The translations under genes and the position numbers were made by a program. A stretch of 23,969 nucleotides of DNA from a virus, in IMG/VR virus record IMGVR_UViG_3300033571_005114, positions 1 through 23,969 of that record. The stretch is one strand, 5' to 3'. The notes under the pieces are model-generated. The model worked only from the letters and a program-made list of their open reading frames with translations, made no database searches and had not been told where the DNA came from. Positions 1 through 8,434 of the stretch are shown here, piece by piece. How positions within the stretch are numbered: position 1 is the first letter of the stretch; each line of letters starts with the position of its first letter.

Positions 1-46
1 CAGCCAGTACAATCTCTAATTGTTGGTTTGTATTAGTTAAATACAT
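1..46 (-). CDS. 5' end of a probable tail/appendage gene, cut by window edge
   Basis: An ATG at 46-44 lies one base after the stop codon of the upstream gene (TGA-T-ATG). This is the same junction geometry as elsewhere in this operon. The frame stays open to the window edge and gives MYLTNTNQQLEIVLA, a start of the kind seen in small phage virion proteins. Only 15 residues are visible, so no function can be assigned. The call rests on position, junction style and open frame. Confidence 0.5.
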   Translation of the reverse strand, partial: MYLTNTNQQLEIVLA

Positions 47-47
47 A

Positions 48-353
48 TCAGTATGCAGCTATATAAGCCATTATTTTTTTCTGGTCAAATCCACCTGTAC
101 TAAATGCAGCAAAGTCTGCAGCAGATAAGTATCCACTTTGTAATGAAGTAGCCTGTGGAATGCTAATAGTAGGAGTAGCGCCTCCGCTACTTGCAAGTGG
201 AGCAGCAGCTGTAACAGCAGTAACACCAGCAGCTGGAACTTGACTTGCTACATATGCAACTACAGCAGACTGACTTGGTGCTACCATGTTACTATTTAAT
301 GCCATAGTACCATCGGTACTAATTGGTATTGCTTTAGTATATCCTTGTGCCAT
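48..353 (-). CDS. Small tail-fibre-type structural protein (101 aa)
   Basis: The protein is low in complexity and rich in Ala, Ser and Thr. It carries the phrases SQSAVVAYVASQV and LQSGYLSAADFAAF, which are typical of the repetitive shaft segments of phage tail fibres. Its first six residues, MAQGYT, are identical to those of the gene just upstream, which suggests a shared N-terminal docking or initiation segment. The start overlaps the previous stop as TAATG, so translation is probably coupled. I infer a short appendage or fibre-tip protein. At 101 residues it is far shorter than a full fibre, so it may be a remnant of a longer one or a fibre extension. No enzymatic motif is visible. Confidence 0.65.
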   Translation of the reverse strand: MAQGYTKAIPISTDGTMALNSNMVAPSQSAVVAYVASQVPAAGVTAVTAAAPLASSGGATPTISIPQATSLQSGYLSAADFAAFSTGGFDQKKIMAYIAAY

Positions 354-1630
354 TATCTTATCTCTTTGAATTTCATTGTAAAGTATAAGTCTGTAGCCCC
401 ACCTAATCCCTCTGCAGCTATACTAAGTGTGCCAAAATCTCTTTGGTTTCCTAGGGCATCAAGTGTGATTGGGTATTTTGAAGCTATAGCTGTACTTGAA
501 GAGCCACTTCTACCGCCACCTCCTGATGGAGCATAACCACTGTCTATAATTATTTGAGGTGATACGCCAAATGTACCAGTATAATCAAATTGATAACCAG
601 AATAAAGAGCATTTACATCATTCCATGCTGGACTAACCAAAGAAGCACCAATACCAAGATACCACTGAGCTGCTCTATTACCAGTATTGATAACCTCTAT
701 ATCAACAAGCGAAAACTTAGACCTGTTTGCATAACCTCCAAATGTAGATTTTGGCTGTATGGACATTACATGCTGATATATATTTACACCAGCAACTATT
801 GGTGTAGACGCAGTAAAAGTGTAACCAAATCTTTCTGCATCTTCAATTCCACCTTCACTAGACACAGAACAACAGATGAAGTGCATCCTGTCATTCAGGT
901 TTGTAGCCAAAGCAGTCATACCCACCCTTACAGGAAGATTAGCTGTTGCAATGTAAGGAGCAATTAGAGTAGAGTTGTTATTCAAAAACTCATGAGCATA
1001 TACAATTTGACCATCTATATCAAAGCCAAATCTTACCCTACCTACATACAGCGCCTGAAAATCTATTACCAAAATCTGAGTTTTAGTTAAATCAAGTGTT
1101 GCTTGACTTGGACCACTACCGTCTAGTTTGTCAATGTTCCAGTTTGCTTGCTGAATAATTTGACTACCAGCTGTAGTAGATGAATATATGGTAAATGCCA
1201 TTCCAGCAAACCCACCGTCATACTGAAACTCAAAACCATTTGTTCCGTCAGATAAACCTACCGATCTTAACGTATCGTTGTTTATAGAACCAGCAGGGAA
1301 CATATTAAAGGTAATGAATACAAGCTGAGACCTTCCTGGTTGATAAGGAATGTACTCATAACTCTGCATGTATATAAAATCACCGATATTACCATTATTA
1401 TTAAATATAATTTCAGCAAGTCTATCTGCAGGTTGATGATCTGCATAACATCTAGCAGGATCACTTGAATACTCCTCAAAAACAAGAGGACTTAAATCAT
1501 ATGTAAATTGGTTATTGAATATATTCAACGGGTTACTAACCCTCAATCTACTAAACGCATCAAGGTTTGCAGAATCCTTAATGGTTATGGAGTTATCAAG
1601 TATGGTATATCCTGTGTATCCTTGTGCCAT
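353..1630 (-). CDS. Conserved phage virion protein with DAFSRLRVSNP motif (425 aa)
   Basis: Near the N-terminus (about residues 23-33) the protein carries DAFSRLRVSNP. From memory this signature recurs in structural proteins of many unrelated large phages. The rest is a predicted beta-rich body with aromatic and glycine-rich strands, for example FNMFPAGSINNDTLRSVGLSDG. A flexible SGGGGRSGSSS linker near residue 373 precedes a roughly 45-residue C-terminal domain. It starts with MAQGYT like its downstream neighbour and overlaps the upstream gene as TAATG. Its place in the run of fibre genes suggests a baseplate, tail or capsid-decoration component. The exact location in the virion cannot be told from sequence. 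Confidence 0.7.
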   Translation of the reverse strand: MAQGYTGYTILDNSITIKDSANLDAFSRLRVSNPLNIFNNQFTYDLSPLVFEEYSSDPARCYADHQPADRLAEIIFNNNGNIGDFIYMQSYEYIPYQPGRSQLVFITFNMFPAGSINNDTLRSVGLSDGTNGFEFQYDGGFAGMAFTIYSSTTAGSQIIQQANWNIDKLDGSGPSQATLDLTKTQILVIDFQALYVGRVRFGFDIDGQIVYAHEFLNNNSTLIAPYIATANLPVRVGMTALATNLNDRMHFICCSVSSEGGIEDAERFGYTFTASTPIVAGVNIYQHVMSIQPKSTFGGYANRSKFSLVDIEVINTGNRAAQWYLGIGASLVSPAWNDVNALYSGYQFDYTGTFGVSPQIIIDSGYAPSGGGGRSGSSSTAIASKYPITLDALGNQRDFGTLSIAAEGLGGATDLYFTMKFKEIR

Positions 1631-1989
1631 TATACCGTGTAAATTTCAGATCCAAACAATTGAAAAGCTATACCACTGGCAGATGAACTTTGTACATATA
1701 CCTCATCAGTCTGCTCAAGTGTTATACCAAATGTAGCAGCAAATGTATCAGTCTGTGCTATTGTCACATCAAGATACAAGTATTGATATGTAGTTGATGG
1801 TGCTCCACCAGCCTTTACAATAGCCACACTAAACTTCTCGTTTGAGCCAAGAGAATTGCATACAGTTAATGTACTGCACACAGCTTCTGTCCTTGTGAAT
1901 CCACCTCCACTAGGAACAGTGTATAGTAAGTCCCAACCACCAGTGCCCTCTATCTGACCCAATACTTTGTATTCTACTTTATTTGGCAT
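1630..1989 (-). CDS. Small beta-rich virion protein (119 aa)
   Basis: This compact protein has the look of a small beta-sandwich. Its N-terminal half reads as GTGGWDLLYTVPSGGGFTRTE, followed by alternating strands through VAIVKAGGA and YLYLDVTIAQTDTF and a C-terminal VYVQSSSASGIAFQLFG. Proteins of this size and layout occur as decoration or fibre-associated domains in phages. It lies between two appendage genes. Its start is one base after the previous stop (TAA-T-ATG), and its own stop overlaps the next ATG. No signal peptide, membrane segment or catalytic motif is seen. The role is inferred from context only. Confidence 0.65.
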   Translation of the reverse strand: MPNKVEYKVLGQIEGTGGWDLLYTVPSGGGFTRTEAVCSTLTVCNSLGSNEKFSVAIVKAGGAPSTTYQYLYLDVTIAQTDTFAATFGITLEQTDEVYVQSSSASGIAFQLFGSEIYTV

Positions 1990-1990
1990 A

Positions 1991-2689
1991 TTATCCTCCC
2001 ATTAGTAAGAATGGTGAAACTACTGTACTTATTTCAAAATTAGGTGATGTACCATCTACTATAACATCACCTGTTCTACCTGTAATAGCTACCCCACTTG
2101 CAGGACTAGTATTATTTATTGTAATAGATCCTGCTGCATTAGTTATACTAATATCAGTACCTGCAGTTATAGTAGACAAGGTATAACCTGTACCATTACC
2201 TATAAGCACTTGACCATTTGTTGGAGTTGTGCTAAGGCCAGTACCCCCATTTGCAACTACTAAAGTACCTGCAAGAGTTACTGCACCTGAAGTAGGAGCT
2301 GCAGGAGTTAACCCTGTAGTACCACCTGAAAATGTAGTAACGCCTCCTCCACCTCCTCCAGGACCATTGATCCAGATATTATTTATTGCATCATATGTAA
2401 GTACATCTCCAGGTGCAGGAGCTGTAATAGTAACATCTGCTAAATCATCTAAAGTTATAGCTGCTATAAGATTAGTGACATATGCAGTAAGATCTGTTTG
2501 GTTAAGAATATCTCCAGATATGTTACCCCAAGTAAGAGTTATATCTAATCCATCAGAAGTAGCAACTACCTCTTGCTTTTTTAAACGACCGTCTTTCTGT
2601 CCTATATATACAGTACCATCCTTGCCAAGATATTTATAATTAAGCTTAGCAAGTTTATTAGTATGTATGTATGAGATATTATCAGCCAT
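1991..2689 (-). CDS. Tail-fibre protein with glycine-rich shaft (232 aa)
   Basis: The N-terminal 60 residues form a charged segment (NKLAKLNYKYLGKDGTVYIG) that could attach to the virion. The middle contains a Thr/Asp-rich stretch and a poly-glycine hinge (GPGGGGGG, around residue 110). The C-terminal half has the LVVANGGTG and QVLIGNGTGYTL type repeats that typify trimeric phage fibre shafts, ending with SITINN. The start overlaps the previous stop (TAATG). I am confident that it is fibre-like. Whether it is a head or a tail fibre cannot be decided. It lacks an obvious C-terminal chaperone or peptidase domain. Confidence 0.75.
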   Translation of the reverse strand: MADNISYIHTNKLAKLNYKYLGKDGTVYIGQKDGRLKKQEVVATSDGLDITLTWGNISGDILNQTDLTAYVTNLIAAITLDDLADVTITAPAPGDVLTYDAINNIWINGPGGGGGGVTTFSGGTTGLTPAAPTSGAVTLAGTLVVANGGTGLSTTPTNGQVLIGNGTGYTLSTITAGTDISITNAAGSITINNTSPASGVAITGRTGDVIVDGTSPNFEISTVVSPFLLMGG

Positions 2690-3405
2690 TAAGTGAAATT
2701 CAATGTTACTATATCTAATAAGATATTACCTGCAGTCACATTGTATATACGTACTTCCTCTTGCATAAAACTTCCTGAGTAGCAACAAGAAAAATTAGCA
2801 CGTATAGCTATAAAATCATTAGGAGATACATTAGCAATAATATTGTTTAAGTACTGAAGCTTATAAATAGCACCTCCCCATTGTGGCACACTATTTACAC
2901 AAAAGAATACTTCAATATTTGTATCAAATAAACCTACTCTTTCAAACTCTAAATCTATAGGTTTACTCATTCCAATCATTGATTTGAAAGGAGTAATAGC
3001 TGTAAAACCTGCTGTTGCAAACCCATAAGCATCAGGAAAATCTGATGAAGTAGGAGTATCAGTAACTGTAGAAGTAACTATATTATCAAACGTAGCTATT
3101 ATTGCAGCAGGACTAGCAGATAGGTTAGTTAAAGTTACAGGCTCTGTTACATCAAAAGGACTAGGACTTATAATCTCTACTCCAAAATTTAAAAAATGAT
3201 TTGGAGCTACAATTATTTCTATTGTATCAGGCGCAAGCTTAAAGTCTAGTAAAGTACTTGGAGCTACGTTAGAATCAAAAATTAAAGGTTCAGGAGTTAC
3301 ACGAAAATATAATTGAGTATCTACATTAGCATACGATATTTGTATTACAATAGGAGCATCAATTTCTGTAATCCTAGAAGAAGTATATCCGTAAGTAAGA
3401 GACAT
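2689..3405 (-). CDS. Beta-sandwich appendage protein (238 aa), related to the large upstream gene
   Basis: I place the start at the ATG ending at 3405, one base after the upstream stop (TGA-T-ATG). A longer reading from 3468 would overlap the upstream gene by 62 bases and begin with an unlikely hydrophobic run. The protein appears to contain two modules resembling those of the 1045-residue neighbour. Each has a strand ending LYFRV or VFFCVN, an APNHFLNFG or SPNDFIAIR segment, and a closing strand such as IYNVTAGNILLDIVTLNFT. This shared pattern suggests duplication or splitting of one multi-domain appendage. The function is probably structural, possibly carbohydrate contact. The visible segments argue for homology, but an alignment was not run. 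Confidence 0.65.
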   Translation of the reverse strand: MSLTYGYTSSRITEIDAPIVIQISYANVDTQLYFRVTPEPLIFDSNVAPSTLLDFKLAPDTIEIIVAPNHFLNFGVEIISPSPFDVTEPVTLTNLSASPAAIIATFDNIVTSTVTDTPTSSDFPDAYGFATAGFTAITPFKSMIGMSKPIDLEFERVGLFDTNIEVFFCVNSVPQWGGAIYKLQYLNNIIANVSPNDFIAIRANFSCCYSGSFMQEEVRIYNVTAGNILLDIVTLNFT

Positions 3406-3406
3406 A

Positions 3407-6400
3407 TCAATAATTATTAGTAGGATTATTAAAGCTTGTAGTACCAGGATTAGGATCACTACCTGCAAATGCAGTATTCCATGTCACAGAGAAAGTATCT
3501 AAAGTTACATTTCCTCCTGATTGATTGTTTACTGTTAAAGTAGTACTACCTCCTAACTGTATATCTTGAACTATAGCTATAGCCATATACATACCATTTT
3601 GTACAGGAGTAGTTACAAGAGTGTCAGCTGGATATGTAAACGCAGGATAACTTGCAGAAGGAGTAAATATACTTGCTCCTGGAATAACATTGTCTGTTGC
3701 TATTCTAACAAATCCTTGGTTACCTGGATGTGTAGTACTAGTTATTGTAAAAGGTGTAAGAGAGTATTTATAAAATACTGTAAATCCAGCTGAAGAACTA
3801 TAAGTTTCTATACTCCAATTTAATGTATTTGTAACATCTTTTACTTGCAAGACTTGAGTAAATCCATATTTTCCATCTACTTGATTACCTATTATAATAT
3901 CATTAAAATTTATAGTATTAGGAATTACATCAGCAACATTTTGTAATTGAGTAGTACAAGTAGTAGCTTGTTCTGCCACTCCACTAGGTGTTACATACGT
4001 TTTTTTTACAGATCCATTACTAGAAAAAGAAGTTGCAGATATAGGATATACACTAGAAGTAGGTACTATTTCTATAAATAAATCTGCAGGTAAAGAAGCG
4101 TTATTAAAATAAGTATCTAGTCCTAATACACGATTATTAATAGTAAGTACGCCATTTACAAATGTAAAAGATCCAGATAGTAACCTAGTATAATAAGGCA
4201 CAGTAGCTGGATCTAAGAAAGGATCAAATGCAGGAGAAGCTGTACCTGTGTAAATTCTATAATAAAGTTGTATTTGTCCTGTAAAGTTTATTACACTGTA
4301 AACATTAAAAGGATAATTAAAGGTAGTACCACTTTTTAAAGATAATCTAACTATAGCAGCAGCTCTTTTATAACCATCTATTCCAGGACCTAATTGATTA
4401 GGATATGGAGTTTTATTAATACTAGCTGTACTAGCTATTACAGCATTAGCTGAATTATTATCAGGATAAACAAATGCTGTAAATGTACCTAATGTAGTAT
4501 TAGTAGTAACAGAGTTTACTGTAATAACATACCCTCCAAAATTTACAACTTCTCCTGTAGTACTTGTATAACTTACGGCAAATTGTAAATATTGTCCTAT
4601 AGCTACAGAAATTGTACCTCCACTATTTATAGCTATAAATAAAGGACTTGTTGCAGTAGGATTATTATTACTTGGAGGTAAAGTATTTGTAGCGCTTACT
4701 CTATAATAAAGTTGGACATAACTAGGTGCGTTATGCTGTATTTGAAGAGTAAACGGTCCACCAGAACCAGATATTAAATTACTTGAGTATAACCAAGAAG
4801 GACTAGTAAAATTGGGAATAACTTGATCTTGGTTAACATTAGCAAACGAGGCATTTATAGAAGTTACAGCTGCAAAAGTAATTACAGTATTAGCTAATAA
4901 TGTACTAGTAGTATTATTATTAATATTTAAATTAATATTAGTAGAAACAGTATTTGTAGGATAACTTCCCCAATCTAAAAACCATGTAACGTATTGACCG
5001 TTAGTTACAGTAATAGGTCCTGTGTATACATTAAAAGGAGGTGATTGAAGTGCCGGAGAAGAAGCTGCATTATAATCAATTCCTGCTACTAAAGGTGCAG
5101 CTGTTACAGCATACCAAACTACTAAAGTATTTGTACCAAAAACTGCAGGATTTGTAGGAATAGGATTAGCAGATAAAGTAATAGGTTGATTAATCCCTGT
5201 AATTTGAGCGCTAGAAGTATAAATCCAAGGATCTAAAATAGATTGATTAGTACTATAATTTCCCCATGATACAGTATTAGGAGTATAATCAGGTCCTTGG
5301 ACTAAAGAGACTTGTACAGTATTTACTAAAGTCCCACCTAAGCTATTATTATACACATAGAATTGACCGTTTGTTACTGCATTTACAACAGGTACTGTAG
5401 TAAATGATACAGTAGTTCCAGTAAATACTGTAAAAGTAGATCCTGTAGCACCAAAAGGAACTAGTGTCCAGTTAGGATCTGTAGTAACATCTAACAATTC
5501 ATTAAAAGGTCCAATAGCTGTAGTACTGTAATAAATATCTGCCTCTACTACGTCTGTATTTTTCACAGTAATACTTGCACCACTTGTACCTAATGAGTTA
5601 GCAGGTATAATTTGTGAAGCAAAAGTTTTTGAAAATCCTTGTCCTACATAAGCAGGAAATTGTGCACTTACAGAAGTCCAACCAGCACTAAAATTTAATT
5701 TAGATAAAGTAGTAGCAGTAAAAGAATCTAATAAAACATTATTATTTGATGCATTACGAATATTAAAAACTGTAGTACTTAAACCTATTGAAGGCCCGTT
5801 AGCAGTAAAAGTAATATATGAACCATTATTTACTGTAATATTTACACCTGGTACCCATCTTACAAATCCTTCAGAATTATTATCGAATAATACTAAACTT
5901 GAACTAAATGTAGGAGGGGCTAATGGAGATACTCTATACCATAAAGTGGACACTTCTGCTGAAGAACTAGTTATAGATAACTCAATAAGAGTGTTAATAC
6001 CATTAATCTGTTGAGTAGTATACTGCCTTGTAATGCTAGGATTAGTAGTAGGATCAAAAGTAATATCACTCCAATTTACTGCGTCAGGAGTTACATCTGA
6101 AGCAATACTATTTACAGTTACTGAAAAAGAGTCAATAAAAGTAGCATCATCATACACAGTTACTAACTCAATAGCTGATTGAGCTGGAACTGCTTGAGAA
6201 AATATTTCTACTCCAAACGTAACATAATCTAAATCATTTACTAGGATAAAATCTCCAGGTGCTACATACACCATGTTAGTAACTCCATCTATTAAAATAC
6301 TAGAAGGGGGAGTACCTGACGCACTAGATAAAAAGTTTGTAGGGCTTACAAAAGCATACACACGAGCTAAAATATTATTATACTGAATAGTAAGTTTTCC

Positions 6401-6544
6401 TGTAGCAGGAGCAGGAGTTACTTGCTGAGAAGTATAAGTATATAAAGCTGTAGAATCATTTCCTTCAATATCACTCCAGTTAGCAGTAATAGGAGGAGGA
6501 GGTACAGGCGCAGACGTCTGTGATAGTATCCCTATTTTAAACAT
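3407..6544 (-). CDS. Large multi-module beta-sandwich virion protein (1045 aa)
   Basis: I count about seven successive modules of 120-150 residues. A typical module opens with NWSDI, SWGNY or NFNDI and continues to a strand like YTTQQINGI. It then has LYYRVS, LWYRVS or VFYKYS, a VNNGSYITF or VTNGQYVTW strand, and closes with an NNNVLLDSFT or GGNVTLDTFS strand. The pattern recalls the repeated Ig-like or BACON-like modules of gut-phage appendages that bind mucin or capsule glycans; that functional link is inference. A proline-rich N-terminal segment (PVPPPP, residues 13-18) may be a hinge. There is no signal peptide and no enzymatic motif. The gene is very AT-rich and low in complexity. Confidence 0.75.
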   Translation of the reverse strand: MFKIGILSQTSAPVPPPPITANWSDIEGNDSTALYTYTSQQVTPAPATGKLTIQYNNILARVYAFVSPTNFLSSASGTPPSSILIDGVTNMVYVAPGDFILVNDLDYVTFGVEIFSQAVPAQSAIELVTVYDDATFIDSFSVTVNSIASDVTPDAVNWSDITFDPTTNPSITRQYTTQQINGINTLIELSITSSSAEVSTLWYRVSPLAPPTFSSSLVLFDNNSEGFVRWVPGVNITVNNGSYITFTANGPSIGLSTTVFNIRNASNNNVLLDSFTATTLSKLNFSAGWTSVSAQFPAYVGQGFSKTFASQIIPANSLGTSGASITVKNTDVVEADIYYSTTAIGPFNELLDVTTDPNWTLVPFGATGSTFTVFTGTTVSFTTVPVVNAVTNGQFYVYNNSLGGTLVNTVQVSLVQGPDYTPNTVSWGNYSTNQSILDPWIYTSSAQITGINQPITLSANPIPTNPAVFGTNTLVVWYAVTAAPLVAGIDYNAASSPALQSPPFNVYTGPITVTNGQYVTWFLDWGSYPTNTVSTNINLNINNNTTSTLLANTVITFAAVTSINASFANVNQDQVIPNFTSPSWLYSSNLISGSGGPFTLQIQHNAPSYVQLYYRVSATNTLPPSNNNPTATSPLFIAINSGGTISVAIGQYLQFAVSYTSTTGEVVNFGGYVITVNSVTTNTTLGTFTAFVYPDNNSANAVIASTASINKTPYPNQLGPGIDGYKRAAAIVRLSLKSGTTFNYPFNVYSVINFTGQIQLYYRIYTGTASPAFDPFLDPATVPYYTRLLSGSFTFVNGVLTINNRVLGLDTYFNNASLPADLFIEIVPTSSVYPISATSFSSNGSVKKTYVTPSGVAEQATTCTTQLQNVADVIPNTINFNDIIIGNQVDGKYGFTQVLQVKDVTNTLNWSIETYSSSAGFTVFYKYSLTPFTITSTTHPGNQGFVRIATDNVIPGASIFTPSASYPAFTYPADTLVTTPVQNGMYMAIAIVQDIQLGGSTTLTVNNQSGGNVTLDTFSVTWNTAFAGSDPNPGTTSFNNPTNNY

Positions 6545-6545
6545 G

Positions 6546-6887
6546 TTATGTCAAATCTCCAATAATAGTCCAAGCATTATCAAAAGTCTTAATCATAGTA
6601 GCGCCTGTATATTGACTAGCTAAGGTCAAAGCTCCAGCTTTACTATTTAAGGTAGTACCAGACGCAGCAAATGAAATAGCCCCTGTACTATAATTGATAA
6701 TGTCAATTTGAGTTCCTACTAAAGTATCTAGTGCAGGTAAAGTTACTGCACAAGGATTCATAAATACTAAAACTTTACCTGTGTCATCTGAATTCATTAT
6801 ATAAGTAGCTACACTAACTACTTTAATAGTATTTATAAATTCTATATGCTCAGGGTAATCTCTTGTTTTAACAGATGAAAGACTCAT
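6546..6887 (-). CDS. Small fibre-associated protein (113 aa)
   Basis: The second half of the protein (VTLPALDTLVGTQIDIINYSTGAISFAA and then a C-terminal TMIKTFDNAWTIIGDLT) matches a pattern I know from phage fibre C-termini. There a small beta-domain ends with a tryptophan-containing 'WxxxGDL' strand. Here it stands alone after a 35-residue N-terminal segment. It is spaced one base from both neighbours (TAA-A-ATG upstream, TAA-C-ATG downstream), so it is part of the coupled fibre operon. It may be a tip domain or a capping protein for a neighbouring fibre. No other function is visible. Confidence 0.65.
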   Translation of the reverse strand: MSLSSVKTRDYPEHIEFINTIKVVSVATYIMNSDDTGKVLVFMNPCAVTLPALDTLVGTQIDIINYSTGAISFAASGTTLNSKAGALTLASQYTGATMIKTFDNAWTIIGDLT

Positions 6888-6888
6888 T

Positions 6889-8433
6889 TTATTTTATAGT
6901 ATAAATGTTATAATAAACTTTAGTTTTTAGTGTACCGTTACCACCCAGTGGTGTTGTAGAGCCAACAGGTGAAGAAAGAGTTACTGCAGTATTATTAGGA
7001 CTAATAAATAAATTTGTAGAGGCACTAGCGTTTAAAAATACACTAGAATTTGCACTAAATACACTAGTAGTTTTAAGTGTATCTACAGGAAAAGTAGCTA
7101 AAAGTTGGTTACCATAGCGTAATTCATAAGGTAACGAAGGATCAGTAAATAGTATGCTACCCTCTTTAAATTCAAAAATTACTTTAAAATCGTAGTATGT
7201 ATTAGGATTTGATAATTGTGGTAATATTGTTAAAGGAAAATCTTTCATAATCTCTATGTCACTAGTTAAAAATACACGCTCTCCATAATAATCATAGCCA
7301 TTAAAATGCACATTATTAGCAATAGTCGTATAATCTAGTGCCCCACCTTCTCCTTTTATAACACTATCCCTAAAATCTAAAGAAGTAATTGTAGGAATTA
7401 AACGTCTAGTATAAGAAAAAGCACCATCACCACTAGTACTCCAATTTGTAAATTCTACAGTATAATAGTATCCAGTAGCTTGATCTAACATGACAAGTTC
7501 TAAATTATCTGGTATATTAATAACATCATCAGCTAAAGCTCCCCATAGATTACCATAAACTCTATTTTTAATAGTAGTTAAATTAGACCAACCGTTATAG
7601 TTTTCTCGATTATCTGTGTGTCTACTATTCCACAAAACTCCTATAGGAGAACCAGGAAATTGATAAGGAGGAGGAGGTACGGATGCATAAGTAACTTTAG
7701 TTTCTTTATATGCATTGTATAAAAGATCATTATCAACATTATCTCTTTTTAATGCTGTACCTGGACTAATTATATCTATTGTATCAGGACTATTAGGAGG
7801 TCTTACAAAATCAGTTTTAAGAAAAATTTCCCATCTATCATAAGCAAAACTTCTGTTTGCTATATTACCTTGCCCCCAATCTTTAAATTTAATTAACCAG
7901 TATCTATCGCTAGGAGTATGCTTCATTACAAACTCTAACTCTTGCATTACCATTGAAGGTGGTACAGACCCCCATCCTGCAGTTTCAAACGAATCTATCC
8001 AAATAGCAAAGTCAAAGTTTTTTGCATTTGATACTGCTACCCATCCGTAATTAATACCAGAATTTTTACTATAACTACTAATTTCATCTGTAGGCTTTAG
8101 TTTAGAAGACCATAAAGTATTTAGAGGACTTACACTATAATTATAAACAGATTCTACTGCAATATTTATAAGACCTCCACCACCACTATCAGGTCTAGTA
8201 AGTTCTAAAACTCCAGGAATAATAACATCTTTTTCTAAACCTGTAGCACTTTTTGCAAAAGATACTTTAGGTCCTAATGTGCCTTCTACAAAATCAGATT
8301 TAAAAATACCTCCAGCAGCACTCATACTATTTAATGAGTCTACTATAGCGTTTAAATGCCCTAATTGAGCTACCTGAGCATCATTAGAAGTTTTAATGTA
8401 CCTCTCAGCATTTGTTTTTGTAAATTTTTCCAT
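6889..8433 (-). CDS. Fibre protein with N-terminal anchor shared with the collagen-like fibre (514 aa)
   Basis: The start is set at the ATG ending at 8433, one base after the upstream stop. From here the protein begins MEKFTKTNAERYIKTSNDAQ and lines up with the first about 43 residues of the neighbouring fibre, through QLGHLNAIVDSLN and a GGI. A reading from 8472 would add 13 residues without counterpart. After the anchor comes a long beta-rich body with many Trp and Asn residues (WSSKLKPTDE, WAVAFY-like strands and a TPTITSLDFRDS region), and a C-terminal beta-domain with TTPLGGNGTLKTKVYYNIYTIK-type strands. It has no collagen repeats. I infer a second receptor-binding or decoration fibre docking at the same type of site. 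The body is not recognised. Confidence 0.75.
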   Translation of the reverse strand: MEKFTKTNAERYIKTSNDAQVAQLGHLNAIVDSLNSMSAAGGIFKSDFVEGTLGPKVSFAKSATGLEKDVIIPGVLELTRPDSGGGGLINIAVESVYNYSVSPLNTLWSSKLKPTDEISSYSKNSGINYGWVAVSNAKNFDFAIWIDSFETAGWGSVPPSMVMQELEFVMKHTPSDRYWLIKFKDWGQGNIANRSFAYDRWEIFLKTDFVRPPNSPDTIDIISPGTALKRDNVDNDLLYNAYKETKVTYASVPPPPYQFPGSPIGVLWNSRHTDNRENYNGWSNLTTIKNRVYGNLWGALADDVINIPDNLELVMLDQATGYYYTVEFTNWSTSGDGAFSYTRRLIPTITSLDFRDSVIKGEGGALDYTTIANNVHFNGYDYYGERVFLTSDIEIMKDFPLTILPQLSNPNTYYDFKVIFEFKEGSILFTDPSLPYELRYGNQLLATFPVDTLKTTSVFSANSSVFLNASASTNLFISPNNTAVTLSSPVGSTTPLGGNGTLKTKVYYNIYTIK

Positions 8434-8434
8434 A

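Noticed and set aside
345-536. Various frames opposite to the left-block genes (for example 345-536, 590-967, 2229-2639, 11146-11418)
   Set aside because: They lie entirely within convincing genes on the other strand and encode no recognisable protein.
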